From contig NZ_JAFBFI010000001.1 of the NCBI RefSeq assembly GCF_016909175.1, forward strand, positions 310,001 to 374,000: a stretch of 64,000 bases of DNA. Direction: 5' to 3'. The notes below the pieces were generated by a model. That model was not told the origin of the DNA. It made no database searches and worked only from the letters and a program-made list of their open reading frames with translations. Of this stretch, positions 25,018-33,313 are shown piece by piece (the first letter of the stretch is position 1; the number at the start of each line of letters is the position of its first letter). The translations under genes and the position numbers were made by a program. Origin of the DNA: Peribacillus deserti. Lineage in GTDB: Bacteria; Bacillota; Bacilli; Bacillales; DSM-1321.

Positions 25018-25231
25018 GTGCTTTCCACGATTCTTTTATGGTTAATTCGACCCCAGTAGACAAATAATTTTCGGTATTTTTACCTTTAGTGATTGTTTTT
25101 ACAAAAAATGGGTGAAAAATGAGGTTTTCTGAAGAAAAAAAGTTTGAAAATTTAGTTTTCAACTGACATAAAACAACAAAGTAATTCGTTTGCCTTGTTT
25201 ATAATCAACATGTGAGATAAGTACTACAGAA

Positions 25232-25312
25232 AAAGGCAAACTTGGCTGAAAGGCAGGGACGCAAAGTCACGGGTCTACGGTAGTTCGTACTATGATGGCT
25301 GGGCTGCCTGAA
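25232..25312 (+). ncRNA. Cyclic-di-GMP-I (GEMM-I) riboswitch
   Basis: The aptamer core is readable: AGGCAAAC (25234-25241), a stem capped by TGAAAG, GGGACGCAAAGTCAC (25256-25270), GGTCTAC, a second arm, and GGCTGGGCTGCC (25297-25308). AGGCA (25234-25238) pairs with TGCCT (25305-25309) to form P1. These are the fixed elements of the GEMM-I consensus (GGCAAA, GACGCAAAG, tetraloop-receptor arm, GGGCTGCC). It begins ~27 bp after a TATAAT (25200-25205) and ends 32 bp before a SinI-like start codon. Confidence 0.9.
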
Positions 25313-25335
25313 ATACAAAAGGTATTTTGGGAGGG
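25307..25335 (+). promoter_or_regulatory. Putative expression platform: hairpin covering the SinI ribosome site
   Basis: CCTGAAATAC (25307-25316) can pair with GTATTTTGGG (25322-25331) in a 10-bp hairpin that takes the first Gs of the ribosome site GGGAGGG. Its left arm includes CCT of P1, so aptamer folding and this hairpin exclude each other. There is no T run, which argues for translational control. Confidence 0.5.
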
Positions 25336-25343
25336 TATTTAGA

Positions 25344-25475
25344 TTGTTAATAACTGTACCTGAGTTGGATCAAGAGTGGGTTGAACTGTTACTTCAAGCG
25401 AAAAAAATGGGAATGAACTTAGAAGATATCAGAGAATTTTTGCAGAGTGCTCAGGAGCAGAAAGAGGTCGTTTAG
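25344..25475 (+). CDS. SinI-like antirepressor (43 aa) under the c-di-GMP riboswitch
   Basis: From TTG 25344 the frame reads 43 residues and contains ELDQEWVELLLQAKKMGMNL followed by EDIREFLQSAQEQKEVV. The ELDQEWVEL...AK pattern and the following helix are those of SinI, which pairs with SinR and removes it from DNA; B. subtilis SinI is 57 aa. GGGAGGG (25329-25335) lies 8 bases before TTG. The two SinR-like proteins here have the matching helix (LDKEWVNL; LDADWMKI). It is followed by a strong terminator. Too short for default gene callers, so easily missed. Confidence 0.85.
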   Translation: MLITVPELDQEWVELLLQAKKMGMNLEDIREFLQSAQEQKEVV

Positions 25476-25507
25476 CTTAAGTGGGGAATGGAAATGAAAG
25501 AAAAAAA

Positions 25508-25560
25508 GTACCCTTAAAAAGTGAGCTTGCCTGACAGGCTTTCTTTTTAAGGGGTTTATT
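25508..25560 (+). terminator. Terminator of the riboswitch-sinI transcript
   Basis: CCCTTAAAAAG/CTTTTTAAGGG stem with an inner GCTTGCCT/AGGC arm, followed by TTTATTTTTTT. Confidence 0.85.
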
Positions 25561-25565
25561 TTTTT

Positions 25566-25598
25566 ACAAAAAAACAAGGTCTCTACAGCACCTTGTTT
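25566..25598 (-). terminator. Terminator of the second SinR-like gene
   Basis: On the minus strand AACAAGGT/ACCTTGTT with a 9-nt loop is followed by a run of seven Ts. Confidence 0.8.
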
Positions 25599-25601
25599 GG
25601 T

Positions 25602-25922
25602 TTAGTCCTTATTAATCCTCCATTTATTGAATTCAATAAATTCGCGGAATTGCTCCTTAGATACACCAGAGCTCATGGCTTCTTTCACGATTTTCATCCA
25701 GTCTGCATCGAGGCTGTCCTGGCTGGGCTGATCGTATAGAAGGGAATCCAAAGGAACTTCTAGAACCGCGGCAATTTTTTCAAGGAACTGAATAGATGGG
25801 TTTGACTGCAGGTTGCGTTCCAGGGCACTTAAATAAGATTTCGCCACACCCGCCTTCTCCGCAAGCTCCGACATGGACATTTTTTTTTCTTTTCTAATAA
25901 TTTTAACTCTGTCACCGATCAT
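25602..25922 (-). CDS. SinR-like repressor with SinI-type dimerisation helix (paralogue 2)
   Basis: A 106-aa protein: HTH_3 domain at ~1-60 (IGDRVKIIRKEKKMSMSELA, KSYLSALERNLQSNPSI) and a C-terminal SinI-type helix pair (LDADWMKIVKEAMSSGVSKE, QFREFIEFNKWR). IGDRVKIIRKEK and KSYLSxxERxLQxNPSI are closest to B. subtilis SinR (MIGQRIKQYRKEK). The start 25922 is about 10 bases after AGGATGTGA; a GTG four codons earlier overlaps that site. It is convergent with the SinI-like gene and upstream of secA. Of the two paralogues this one has the classic sinI-sinR neighbourhood. Confidence 0.9.
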   Translation of the reverse strand: MIGDRVKIIRKEKKMSMSELAEKAGVAKSYLSALERNLQSNPSIQFLEKIAAVLEVPLDSLLYDQPSQDSLDADWMKIVKEAMSSGVSKEQFREFIEFNKWRINKD

Positions 25923-26269
25923 TATGAGTATCACATCCTGCGGGCTATATTATATAAGGAATTAATTTTTGTTAAAGGGAATTTAATAAGTAAATTTCAT
26001 ACTGCACTCTATATTAACTTACTATAATTTTTCCCATTTTTATAGTGCTTTTATGACTTTTTTTATCGATTTATGTATGCATATTTCCCTATTATTCCCC
26101 TTCGGTTGTGCCTATGTGGCAGAAGTGTTAAAATTAAAGGCAGTAGTTTACATTTTGAGAAGAGGATTTTCGTGCTTTACGGCGAATACTTTCCTATTAT
26201 AATATTGTCCATCAAGAGTGCCCGCTAACCATTGGGCTCACTTACTTTTATAAAAGAGGAGCGCTTATC
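25923..26269. other. Spacer between the SinR-like gene and secA
   Basis: A possible SigA promoter (CTTTAC 26175-26180, 17 bp, TATAAT 26198-26203) and a hairpin AGTG-CCC/GGG-CACT (26217-26242) in the secA leader. The -35 is poor. Nothing else was seen. Confidence 0.4.
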
Positions 26270-28783
26270 ATGCTGGGGATTTTGAATAAGGTGTTTGACC
26301 AGAATAAACGCGAAATAAAACGCCTTGAAAAACAGGCGGATCAAATAGAAGCTTTAGCATCTGATATGGAACGTTTGTCAGATGATGAATTAAGAGCGAA
26401 AACAGAGGAATTTAAAGAGCGCTACCAAAAAGGCGAAAAACTGAATAGCATTCTTCCAGAGGCATTCGCGGTTGTCCGTGAAGGTTCACGCCGCGTGCTT
26501 GGCATGTATCCTTTCAGAGTTCAGCTGATGGGTGGTATTTCCCTTCATGATGGGAATATATCTGAAATGAAAACCGGGGAAGGTAAAACACTGACTTCCA
26601 CCATGCCGGTTTATTTAAATGCGATTACTGGCAAGGGTGTTCATGTTGTAACGGTGAATGAATACCTGGCAAGCCGTGATGCAACTGAAATGGGCAAGCT
26701 GTTTAACTTTCTTGGATTGACTGTCGGCCTTAACCTGAACAGCATGACAAAGGAAGAAAAGCAGGAAGCATATGCAGCAGATATCACGTACAGCACCAAT
26801 AATGAGCTGGGATTTGACTATCTTCGTGATAACATGGTTCTCTACAGCGAACAAAAAGTTCAGCGTCCGCTTTATTTTGCCGTGATAGATGAAGTCGACT
26901 CCATTCTTATTGATGAAGCTCGTACACCGCTGATCATTTCAGGTACAGCTGAGAAATCTAATGTGCTTTATATTCAGGCGAATGCTTTTGTGCGTACTCT
27001 TAAAAAGGACGTTGATTTCACGTACGATGAGAAAACAAAAGGAGTTCAGCTGACAGAAGAAGGGATTTCTAAATCTGAACGTGCTTTTGGCATCGATAAT
27101 TTATTTGATATTTCACATGTAACGCTTAACCATCATATCAACCAGGCATTGAAGGCTCATACAAGCATGCAGCTGGATGTGGATTATGTGGTTCAGGACG
27201 ATGAGATCGTCATCGTTGACCAATTTACCGGCCGTCTCATGAAAGGACGCCGCTACAGCGATGGACTGCATCAGGCAATTGAAGCTAAAGAGGGCGTTGA
27301 AATTCAAAACGAGAGCATGACTTTAGCGACCATTACCTTCCAGAACTATTTCCGTATGTATGAAAAGCTTTCTGGTATGACGGGTACCGCGAAAACGGAA
27401 GAAGAGGAATTCCGTAATATCTACAATATGCATGTTATTGTGATTCCGACGAACCGAGATATCGTCCGTGATGACCGTGCAGACTTGATTTACGCTTCTA
27501 TTGAAGGCAAGTTTAATGCAGTGGTCGAGGAAATTGCTGAACGCTATGCCAAAGGACAGCCTGTTCTTGTGGGTACCGTTGCCATTGAAACCTCCGAATT
27601 AATTTCACAGCTCTTAACCCGAAAAGGCGTTAAGCATAATGTATTGAATGCGAAGAACCATGAACGCGAGGCAGAAATTATTGCTCATGCCGGCGAACAG
27701 GGTGCTGTTACGATCGCGACAAACATGGCAGGACGCGGAACCGACATTAAGCTTGGCGAAGGCGTGAAGGAACTGGGCGGACTTGCAGTTGTTGGTACGG
27801 AACGACATGAAAGCAGACGTATTGATAACCAGCTTCGCGGACGTTCCGGACGTCAGGGCGACCCGGGGGTTACTCAATTCTACCTTTCTATGGAAGATGA
27901 ATTAATGCGCCGCTTTGGCTCTGATAACATGAAGAATCTGATGGCCCGTCTTGGAATGGATGATACACAGCCTATTCAAAGTAAAATGGTCACAAGAGCA
28001 GTTGAGTCTGCGCAAAAACGGGTTGAGGGCAATAACTTTGATGCTCGTAAGCAGCTTCTGCAATATGATGATGTGCTTCGCCAGCAGCGTGAAATTATTT
28101 ATGCACAGCGTAATGAAGTGTTAGACAGCGAAAATCTTCGTGAAATTGTAGAGAAAATGATTACTACTTCTCTTTCAAGAAACTTTGAAGCCTTTATTTC
28201 TCCACATGAGGACGAGGAAGAATGGAACTTCACTGGCCTCATTGATTATATTAACGGAAACCTTCTGCAGGAAGGCGATGTGACAGAAAATGATCTAAGA
28301 GGCAAAGATCCGGAAGAGATGGTAGAATTTATTCTTGGCAAAATTAAAGACCGCTATAATGAAAAAGAAGAGCAGCTAACCGAAGAACAGATGAGAGAGT
28401 TCGAGAAGGTTATCGTTCTTCGTGCGGTTGACAGCAAGTGGATGGACCACATCGATACAATGGAACAGCTCCGCCAGGGTATCCATCTTCGTGCATACGG
28501 TCAGATTGATCCGCTTCGTGAGTACCAGGAAGAAGGTTTATCCCTGTTCGATGGCATGATTGCTGCCATTGAAGATGATGTGGCTAAATATATTATGAAG
28601 GCTGAGATCCGCAACAACCTGGAGCGCCAGGAAGTGGCTCAGGGACAAGCTGTGAATCCTAAGGATGACGGTGAACCAGTAAAGAAACAGCCTGCCCGCA
28701 AAAAGGCCGAGGTTGGACGTAATGATCTTTGTCCATGCGGCAGCGGCAAAAAGTTTAAAAACTGCCACGGACAATTGCAATAA
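26270..28783 (+). CDS. secA: Preprotein translocase ATPase SecA
   Basis: SecA drives secretory proteins through SecYEG. The 837-aa protein has Walker A (MKTGEGKT, ~100-107), [10 protein letters not shown], the DEVD box in [28 protein letters not shown] and [11 protein letters not shown] of NBD2, and a C-terminal SEC-C zinc motif ([16 protein letters not shown]). Length equals B. subtilis SecA (841 aa). The ribosome site is AAGAGGAGCG. A terminator follows, and prfB is next, as in B. subtilis. Confidence 0.99.
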   Translation: MLGILNKVFDQNKREIKRLEKQADQIEALASDMERLSDDELRAKTEEFKERYQKGEKLNSILPEAFAVVREGSRRVLGMYPFRVQLMGGISLHDGNISEMKTGEGKTLTSTMPVYLNAITGKGVHVVTVNEYLASRDATEMGKLFNFLGLTVGLNLNSMTKEEKQEAYAADITYSTNNELGFDYLRDNMVLYSEQKVQRPLYFAVIDEVDSILIDEARTPLIISGTAEKSNVLYIQANAFVRTLKKDVDFTYDEKTKGVQLTEEGISKSERAFGIDNLFDISHVTLNHHINQALKAHTSMQLDVDYVVQDDEIVIVDQFTGRLMKGRRYSDGLHQAIEAKEGVEIQNESMTLATITFQNYFRMYEKLSGMTGTAKTEEEEFRNIYNMHVIVIPTNRDIVRDDRADLIYASIEGKFNAVVEEIAERYAKGQPVLVGTVAIETSELISQLLTRKGVKHNVLNAKNHEREAEIIAHAGEQGAVTIATNMAGRGTDIKLGEGVKELGGLAVVGTERHESRRIDNQLRGRSGRQGDPGVTQFYLSMEDELMRRFGSDNMKNLMARLGMDDTQPIQSKMVTRAVESAQKRVEGNNFDARKQLLQYDDVLRQQREIIYAQRNEVLDSENLREIVEKMITTSLSRNFEAFISPHEDEEEWNFTGLIDYINGNLLQEGDVTENDLRGKDPEEMVEFILGKIKDRYNEKEEQLTEEQMREFEKVIVLRAVDSKWMDHIDTMEQLRQGIHLRAYGQIDPLREYQEEGLSLFDGMIAAIEDDVAKYIMKAEIRNNLERQEVAQGQAVNPKDDGEPVKKQPARKKAEVGRNDLCPCGSGKKFKNCHGQLQ

Positions 28784-28799
28784 CGTCTGTGTTTAAAGG

Positions 28800-28834
28800 A
28801 AGGACGGTAAGCTCAAGGGTTTACCGCCTTTTTC
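28800..28834 (+). terminator. secA terminator
   Basis: AAGG-CGGTAA / TTACCG-CCTT stem followed by TTTTT. Confidence 0.8.
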
Positions 28835-28837
28835 CGT

Positions 28838-28866
28838 TTGTAACGAATGTTTTTTGGCGGTATAAT
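28838..28866 (+). promoter_or_regulatory. SigA promoter of prfB
   Basis: TTGTAA (28838-28843), 17 bp, TATAAT (28861-28866); 76 bp before the prfB start. Confidence 0.8.
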
Positions 28867-28941
28867 AGACTTTTACTATCAAGATGAATGTAATAACTAT
28901 AGTGATCATAAATAAATTATATAAAAAGAGGTGCTTCAGGC

Positions 28942-30043
28942 ATGGAATTATCAGAAATTCGTAATGAGCTTGAGAAAACAGCTAAGAAATTAGCGGACTT
29001 TAGGGGGTCTCTTTGACTTAGAAGAGAAGGAAGCCCGTATTGCCCAGTTGGATAATGAAATGTCACACCCTGACTTCTGGAACGACCAGAATAAAGCACA
29101 GGTTGTTATTAATGAAGTAAACGCGTTAAAGGAAGCCGTTAACCAATTTAAAGAGATGTTCGAGAACTATGAGAATCTCGATTTAACCTTTGAATTAGTT
29201 AAGGAAGAAAGTGATGCAGAGCTTCAGGCTGAGCTTGAGTCGGAATTGATGGACCTTACTGAACAATTAAATAAGTATGAACTTCAGCTTCTTCTTAGTG
29301 AAGAATTTGATAAAAACAATGCGATCTTAGAGCTTCACCCAGGTGCAGGCGGAACTGAGTCCCAGGACTGGGGTTCTTTGCTGCTGCGTATGTACACTCG
29401 CTGGGCTGAAAAGAAAGGCTTTAAGGTGGAAACTCTCGATTATCTCCCTGGAGATGAAGCTGGGATTAAAAGTGTAACCCTCTTAATTAAAGGCCATAAC
29501 GCCTATGGCTACTTGAAGGCTGAAAAAGGGGTTCACCGTCTTGTCCGTATCTCACCATTCGATTCTTCAGGACGCCGCCATACTTCGTTTGTATCGTGTG
29601 AAGTTATGCCTGAGTTTAATAATGAAATCGAGATCGAGATTCGAACAGAAGACCTTAAAATTGATACGTACCGTGCCAGCGGCGCCGGCGGCCAGCATAT
29701 CAATACGACTGACTCGGCAGTACGTATTACCCACACCCCAACAAATGTCGTGGTTACCTGTCAATCCGAGCGTTCGCAGATCAAGAACCGTGAGCAGGCC
29801 ATGAAAATGTTAAAAGCCAAGTTATACCAAAGAGAAATCGAGCAGCAGCAGGCGGAACTAGATGAAATCCGCGGAGAGCAAAAGGAAATCGGCTGGGGCA
29901 GCCAAATCCGCTCCTACGTATTCCATCCATACTCCATGGTAAAAGATCACCGTACCGGCAACGAATCCGGTAACATCCAGGGAGTCATGGACGGAGACCT
30001 CGACTCCTTCATCGACGCCTACCTGCGTTCAAAACTAGCATAA
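28942..30043 (+). CDS. prfB: Peptide chain release factor 2, with programmed +1 frameshift
   Basis: RF2 releases proteins at UGA and UAA. Translation starts at ATG 28942 and meets TGA at 29014-29016 after 24 codons. The site is classic: an internal Shine-Dalgarno AGGGGG, then CTT-TGA-C, where the ribosome slips +1 when RF2 is scarce. The product joins 28942-29013 to 29015-30043, 366 aa, the normal length. The tripeptide SPF ([16 protein letters not shown]) and catalytic GGQ ([19 protein letters not shown]) are intact. It is not a pseudogene. Confidence 0.98.
29001..29017 (+). promoter_or_regulatory. RF2 autoregulatory frameshift site
   Basis: AGGGGG-TCT-CTT-TGA-C. The AGGGGG acts as an anti-SD binding site three bases before the CTT slip codon. 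Confidence 0.95.
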
Positions 30044-30049
30044 TCTCTT

Positions 30050-30214
30050 GGGAAATGGGGACTGTCCCCCATTTCCCATTTTTATTTTCTGCGGGAAATA
30101 GGGGACAGTCCCCATACGGAAGTCAAGTCTGGCAATGGATTCAGCCGCTGGGAAATAGGGACAGTCCCCCGAAAAAGAGCAGGTTTTTTGCCGGGAAATA
30201 GGGACAGTCCCCAT
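30050..30214. repeat. Cluster of four GGGGAC-type palindromic repeats (copies d-g)
   Basis: Copies at 30050-30077, 30093-30115, 30150-30171 and 30192-30214, each made of GGGAAAT plus GGGGACWGTCCCC or a one-base-shorter form. They fill nearly the whole gap between prfB and the next gene. The first is a full palindrome with CATTTCCC on the right; the other three are half-length. Confidence 0.85.
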
Positions 30215-30305
30215 AATGGCGTGGTATACTCAATTCTGTTGTGTATGAGTATGTTTTAGGAATTTTAATAGATACTATTTGTAATAGATAATGGAGGATT
30301 TTGGG

Positions 30306-31172
30306 ATGCGGAAGAGAAGAGGTATGGCCTATTCACACCCGGTTGTGAATAAATTGATCGAGATTGGCTATGTTCTTTTGGGTTCAGCGATTGTAGCCGT
30401 TGCTTTTAATGTGTTTTTGCTGCCGAACAAGATCGCTTCGGGCGGTGTCAGCGGGATCAGTACGATTTTGCACGCACTCGCTGGCTGGGAGCCTGCCTAT
30501 GTTCAATGGGCGTTTAATGTTCCTCTTTTTATTGCAGGACTCATCTTTCTAGGGGCTCAATTTGGTGCTAAAACGCTGCTTGGCACGATATTTTTGCCGT
30601 TTGTCGTTTTCTTGACGAGTCACTGGGAACCGTGGACAACCGATCCGCTGCTAGGTGCACTGTTTGGCGGAATCGGAGTGGGCCTTGGGCTTGGTGTGGT
30701 TTTTAGAGGAAGAGCTTCAACAGGCGGAACCGATCTGGCTGCACAGATTATCAACAAATATACAGGTTTCTCGCTTGGAACCTGTGTAGCGATTATAGAT
30801 GGCTTAATTGTGCTTTCCGCAGCTATTTTCTTTGATATTGAGCTGGGGCTTTATGCTTTAATTGCCCTGTACGTGACAAGCAAAACGATTGATCTTGTTC
30901 AGGTAGGGATTGGCCGTTCTAAAATGGCGATGGTTATAACTGCACATGAAGCTGAAGTAAGAAATGGAATTATTCATGAGATTGACCGCGGTGTGACCAA
31001 GCTTTCCGGGACGGGCGGCTATACGGATGATGAACGTCCTGTACTTATGTGCGTGGTGGATCAGACGGAGTTCATAAAGTTGAAACAACTCGTAAAAGGC
31101 ATTGATCCCAACGCTTTTGTGGTCGTTATGGACGCTTCGGAAGTGCTTGGCGAGGGTTTCAAACGAGTATAA
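30306..31172 (+). CDS. YitT family membrane protein (YvjA-like, DUF161 + DUF2179)
   Basis: The 288-aa protein has five to six membrane segments over residues ~15-190 (LGSAIVAVAFNVFLLPNKIA, GGVSGISTILHALAG, ALFGGIGVGLGLGVVFRGRA, STGGTDLAAQIINK) and a cytoplasmic DUF2179 domain at 210-288 (RGVTKLSGTGGYTDDERPVL). The transported substrate is not established. The start 30306 follows GGAGG with good spacing. B. subtilis has yvjA in the same neighbourhood. Confidence 0.88.
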   Translation: MRKRRGMAYSHPVVNKLIEIGYVLLGSAIVAVAFNVFLLPNKIASGGVSGISTILHALAGWEPAYVQWAFNVPLFIAGLIFLGAQFGAKTLLGTIFLPFVVFLTSHWEPWTTDPLLGALFGGIGVGLGLGVVFRGRASTGGTDLAAQIINKYTGFSLGTCVAIIDGLIVLSAAIFFDIELGLYALIALYVTSKTIDLVQVGIGRSKMAMVITAHEAEVRNGIIHEIDRGVTKLSGTGGYTDDERPVLMCVVDQTEFIKLKQLVKGIDPNAFVVVMDASEVLGEGFKRV

Positions 31173-31209
31173 TAAAGGTATAATGAAAAATGGGATAACT
31201 CTTTGATGC

Positions 31210-31255
31210 AAGGCCAAAACACCATAGAAATACTATGTGTTTTGGCCTTTATTTT
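31210..31255 (+). terminator. Terminator after the YitT-family gene
   Basis: A 17-bp stem AAGGCCAAAACAC-ATAG / CTAT-TGTTTTGGCCTT followed by TATTTT. Confidence 0.92.
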
Positions 31256-31288
31256 AAAGATGTGTACTTCGTTCGAGGAGAGATGAAC

Positions 31289-31633
31289 ATGAAAAAAAAG
31301 CTCATTATGCTTCTGCTGGGTACTTCCCTAGCATTAGCGGCATGCGGAAATGCTGATAACGGTGAAAAAGAGAATGCTAATCAGGAAAACGGTTCAGAAA
31401 ATGCCGGGTCTGTTGCAGGCAATGGTGAAAAATTATACCAAAAGAACTGTTCAAGCTGTCATGGCGGAAATCTTGAGGGTGGATTCGGTCCTGACCTGAC
31501 AAATATCGGGTCTGCCTATTCGGAAGCTGAAATCACGAATATTATAAAAAAAGGTAAAGGCCAAATGCCTCCAAACATCCTAAAGGGCGATGATGCCAAA
31601 GTGGTTGCAGGCTGGCTTGCAGAGAAAAAATAA
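31289..31633 (+). CDS. cccB: Lipoprotein cytochrome c-551
   Basis: CccB is a membrane-tethered electron carrier to cytochrome oxidase. The 114-aa precursor has a lipoprotein signal (LLLGTSLALAACGN, lipid-attached Cys ~18), a Glu/Asn-rich linker, the haem-binding CSSCH (~63) and the distal methionine in KGKGQMPPN. The start 31289 is set by GAGGAGAG six bases upstream; longer frames run into the upstream terminator. Synteny with B. subtilis cccB holds. Confidence 0.95.
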   Translation: MKKKLIMLLLGTSLALAACGNADNGEKENANQENGSENAGSVAGNGEKLYQKNCSSCHGGNLEGGFGPDLTNIGSAYSEAEITNIIKKGKGQMPPNILKGDDAKVVAGWLAEKK

Positions 31634-31645
31634 GTACATAGAAAG

Positions 31646-31684
31646 AAGCAGTGCATAAGATTTTTAATGCACTGCTTTTTTTAA
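31646..31684 (+). terminator. cccB terminator
   Basis: AAGCAGTGCAT/ATGCACTGCTT stem followed by seven Ts. Confidence 0.92.
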
Positions 31685-31758
31685 ATGGGTATTTGGATAC
31701 GCCTCTAGTATGGAGAAGTATCTAGATATACACACGGGTCCGACGATGCTATGATAAT

Positions 31759-31869
31759 CCCCATAAAAAACCGAAACCCTCATAAAATCTAAGATACCCC
31801 TCGAAAAATTATGTTTACCCCGATAAAACTCCATTTACCCCTCCAAAATTTTTGAATGCCCCATAAAGG
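31759..31869. repeat. Phased array 1: six CCCC-ATAAAA units at 18-21 bp spacing
   Basis: C-tracts begin at 31759, 31777, 31797, 31818, 31838 and 31859 (steps 18, 20, 21, 20, 21). Each is followed by an A-tract of 4-6 bases (CCCCATAAAA, CCCTCATAAAA, CCCCTCGAAAAA, CCCCGATAAAA, CCCCTCCAAAA, CCCCATAAA). Bases between are not conserved, so it is not a CRISPR. Confidence 0.75.
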
Positions 31870-32098
31870 GTTTATACCTTTTTTATAGAATAGGCTGAGG
31901 TCTTCTAATAACGATACTTACAACCAACTAAAACTATATTTAGTCTAAAAGAGCTGCAAAATAAGGGCTTTAGGTTTTTCGTAAACTAAATTATGCCTCT
32001 GCTCCTAAAACCTGACTTACCAGCCTCCTCAGTAAGTATTTCCCATCTCTTGAATTAATGCCCTACACAATAAAAATTCTAAAAAAATAAACATTATA
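31870..32098. other. Rest of the gene-free stretch before the Mn catalase
   Basis: AT-rich with no frame, hairpin or repeat that I could support. Confidence 0.5.
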
Positions 32099-32123
32099 GT
32101 TTTAGGCATGGGGCTCTGGGTAT
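32099..32123 (+). promoter_or_regulatory. SigB promoter of the Mn catalase gene
   Basis: GTTTTA (32099-32104), 13 bp, GGGTAT (32118-32123). This fits the general-stress consensus GTTTAA-N12/15-GGGTAT with one mismatch, 48 bp before the start codon. Confidence 0.75.
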
Positions 32124-32171
32124 ATTCAGGTTGTAGGGTGCGCACCCATAATAAGGCATAGGAGGTTTTTT

Positions 32172-33005
32172 ATGTTTTCACATATTAAAGAACTGCAATT
32201 TGAAGCTAAACCAGACAGACCCGATCCGTTATTTGCGAAAAAATTACAGGAATTAATCGGTGGTCAGTTTGGTGAGATGTCAGTGGCTATGCAATACTTA
32301 TTCCAGGGCTGGAGCGTCCGCGGTAACCAAAAATATAAAGACTTGCTTTTAGACATAGGAACTGAGGAAATTGGCCATATTGAGATGCTTGCTACTATGG
32401 TTTCACGGCTGCTTGATGGTGCACCAGTTAGCGCTCAGGAAGAAGCGGCGAAAGACCCTGTTATGGCTGCAGTTATGGGCGGCATGAATCCGCAACATGC
32501 CATTGTGTCAGGACTTGGCGCACGTCCTGCTGACAGCGTCGGCAACCCATGGATGGGTAATTATATTATCTCAAGCGGAAACCTGCTGGCTGATTTCCGC
32601 GCCAACTTAAATGCGGAATCTCAAGGACGTCTTCAGGCTGTTCGTTTGTATGAAATGAGCGATGACAGAGGCGTGAAAGATATGCTGTCCGTACTGATTG
32701 CGCGCGATTCCTATCACCAAAACCAGTGGGCCGCAGCCATTGCTGAGCTTGAAGAAGCGGAAGGGCTGCTGGTTCCGAGCACATTCCCTCGTGAAAAAGA
32801 AAGATTAGATGTAGCATATACACTATTTAATTTTTCTGAAGGTGAAGAAGCGAGCACAGGGCGCTGGGCACAAGGTCCAAGTATAGATGGGCATGCAGAA
32901 TTTAAATATGAATCTACTCCAAAAGCAGAAGGAGCGAAGCCGATTCTTAAACCAGCACCTCCTGCCCTGCATAATACTCTGCCGATGGATAATATACCGA
33001 AATAA
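32172..33005 (+). CDS. Manganese (non-haem) catalase, YdbD-like
   Basis: Breaks down hydrogen peroxide with a dimanganese centre. The 277-aa protein has the ferritin-like four-helix core with metal-ligand motifs: GGQFGEMSVAMQYLFQGW (Glu ~36), GTEEIGHIEMLATMVSRL (Glu/His ~66-69), and later DRGVKDMLSVLIARDSYHQN. The C-terminal Pro-rich tail is typical of the soluble YdbD type. AGGAGG is the ribosome site and a SigB promoter lies upstream, as for B. subtilis ydbD, a general stress gene. Confidence 0.93.
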   Translation: MFSHIKELQFEAKPDRPDPLFAKKLQELIGGQFGEMSVAMQYLFQGWSVRGNQKYKDLLLDIGTEEIGHIEMLATMVSRLLDGAPVSAQEEAAKDPVMAAVMGGMNPQHAIVSGLGARPADSVGNPWMGNYIISSGNLLADFRANLNAESQGRLQAVRLYEMSDDRGVKDMLSVLIARDSYHQNQWAAAIAELEEAEGLLVPSTFPREKERLDVAYTLFNFSEGEEASTGRWAQGPSIDGHAEFKYESTPKAEGAKPILKPAPPALHNTLPMDNIPK

Positions 33006-33014
33006 TCGTACAAG

Positions 33015-33042
33015 CAGAATCCCACTGGGGTTCTGTTTTTTA
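33015..33042 (+). terminator. Mn catalase terminator
   Basis: CAGAA-CCC / GGG-TTCTG stem with an ACT loop and six Ts. Confidence 0.85.
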
Positions 33043-33143
33043 GTAGATTCTTCCTATTATCTTCCTTCAAGAAATAGATATTTATCATCATGACTTTTTC
33101 TTCGCTGTATCTCTAATGAAATGAAATTGTAATATAATTATCC

Positions 33144-33172
33144 TTAAAACTGTCAAACTTGAATGTTATAAT
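33144..33172 (+). promoter_or_regulatory. Candidate SigA promoter of ftsEX
   Basis: TTAAAA (33144-33149), 17 bp, TATAAT (33167-33172), leaving a ~140-bp leader before ftsE. The remaining gene-free sequence here shows nothing else. Confidence 0.5.
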
Positions 33173-33313
33173 GTGTGAAGACGAAAAGAAGAAATTGCTC
33201 AGTCTTTTTCTTGGTTTTTGTCGTTTTTTGTTGTTTATCGCTAAAAGTTAAATTCATTTAGGTGAATTTTATATAGGAACATAGTTTTAAACTAGAAGGT
33301 TAGGTGAATTGTT

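Noticed and set aside
29001-29047. Apparent frameshift breaking prfB
   Set aside because: It is the programmed +1 site (AGGGGG, CTT-TGA-C); the product has normal length and motifs.
31759-31869. CRISPR array
   Set aside because: The repeated part is a short C-tract/A-tract pair, not a constant repeat with variable spacers.
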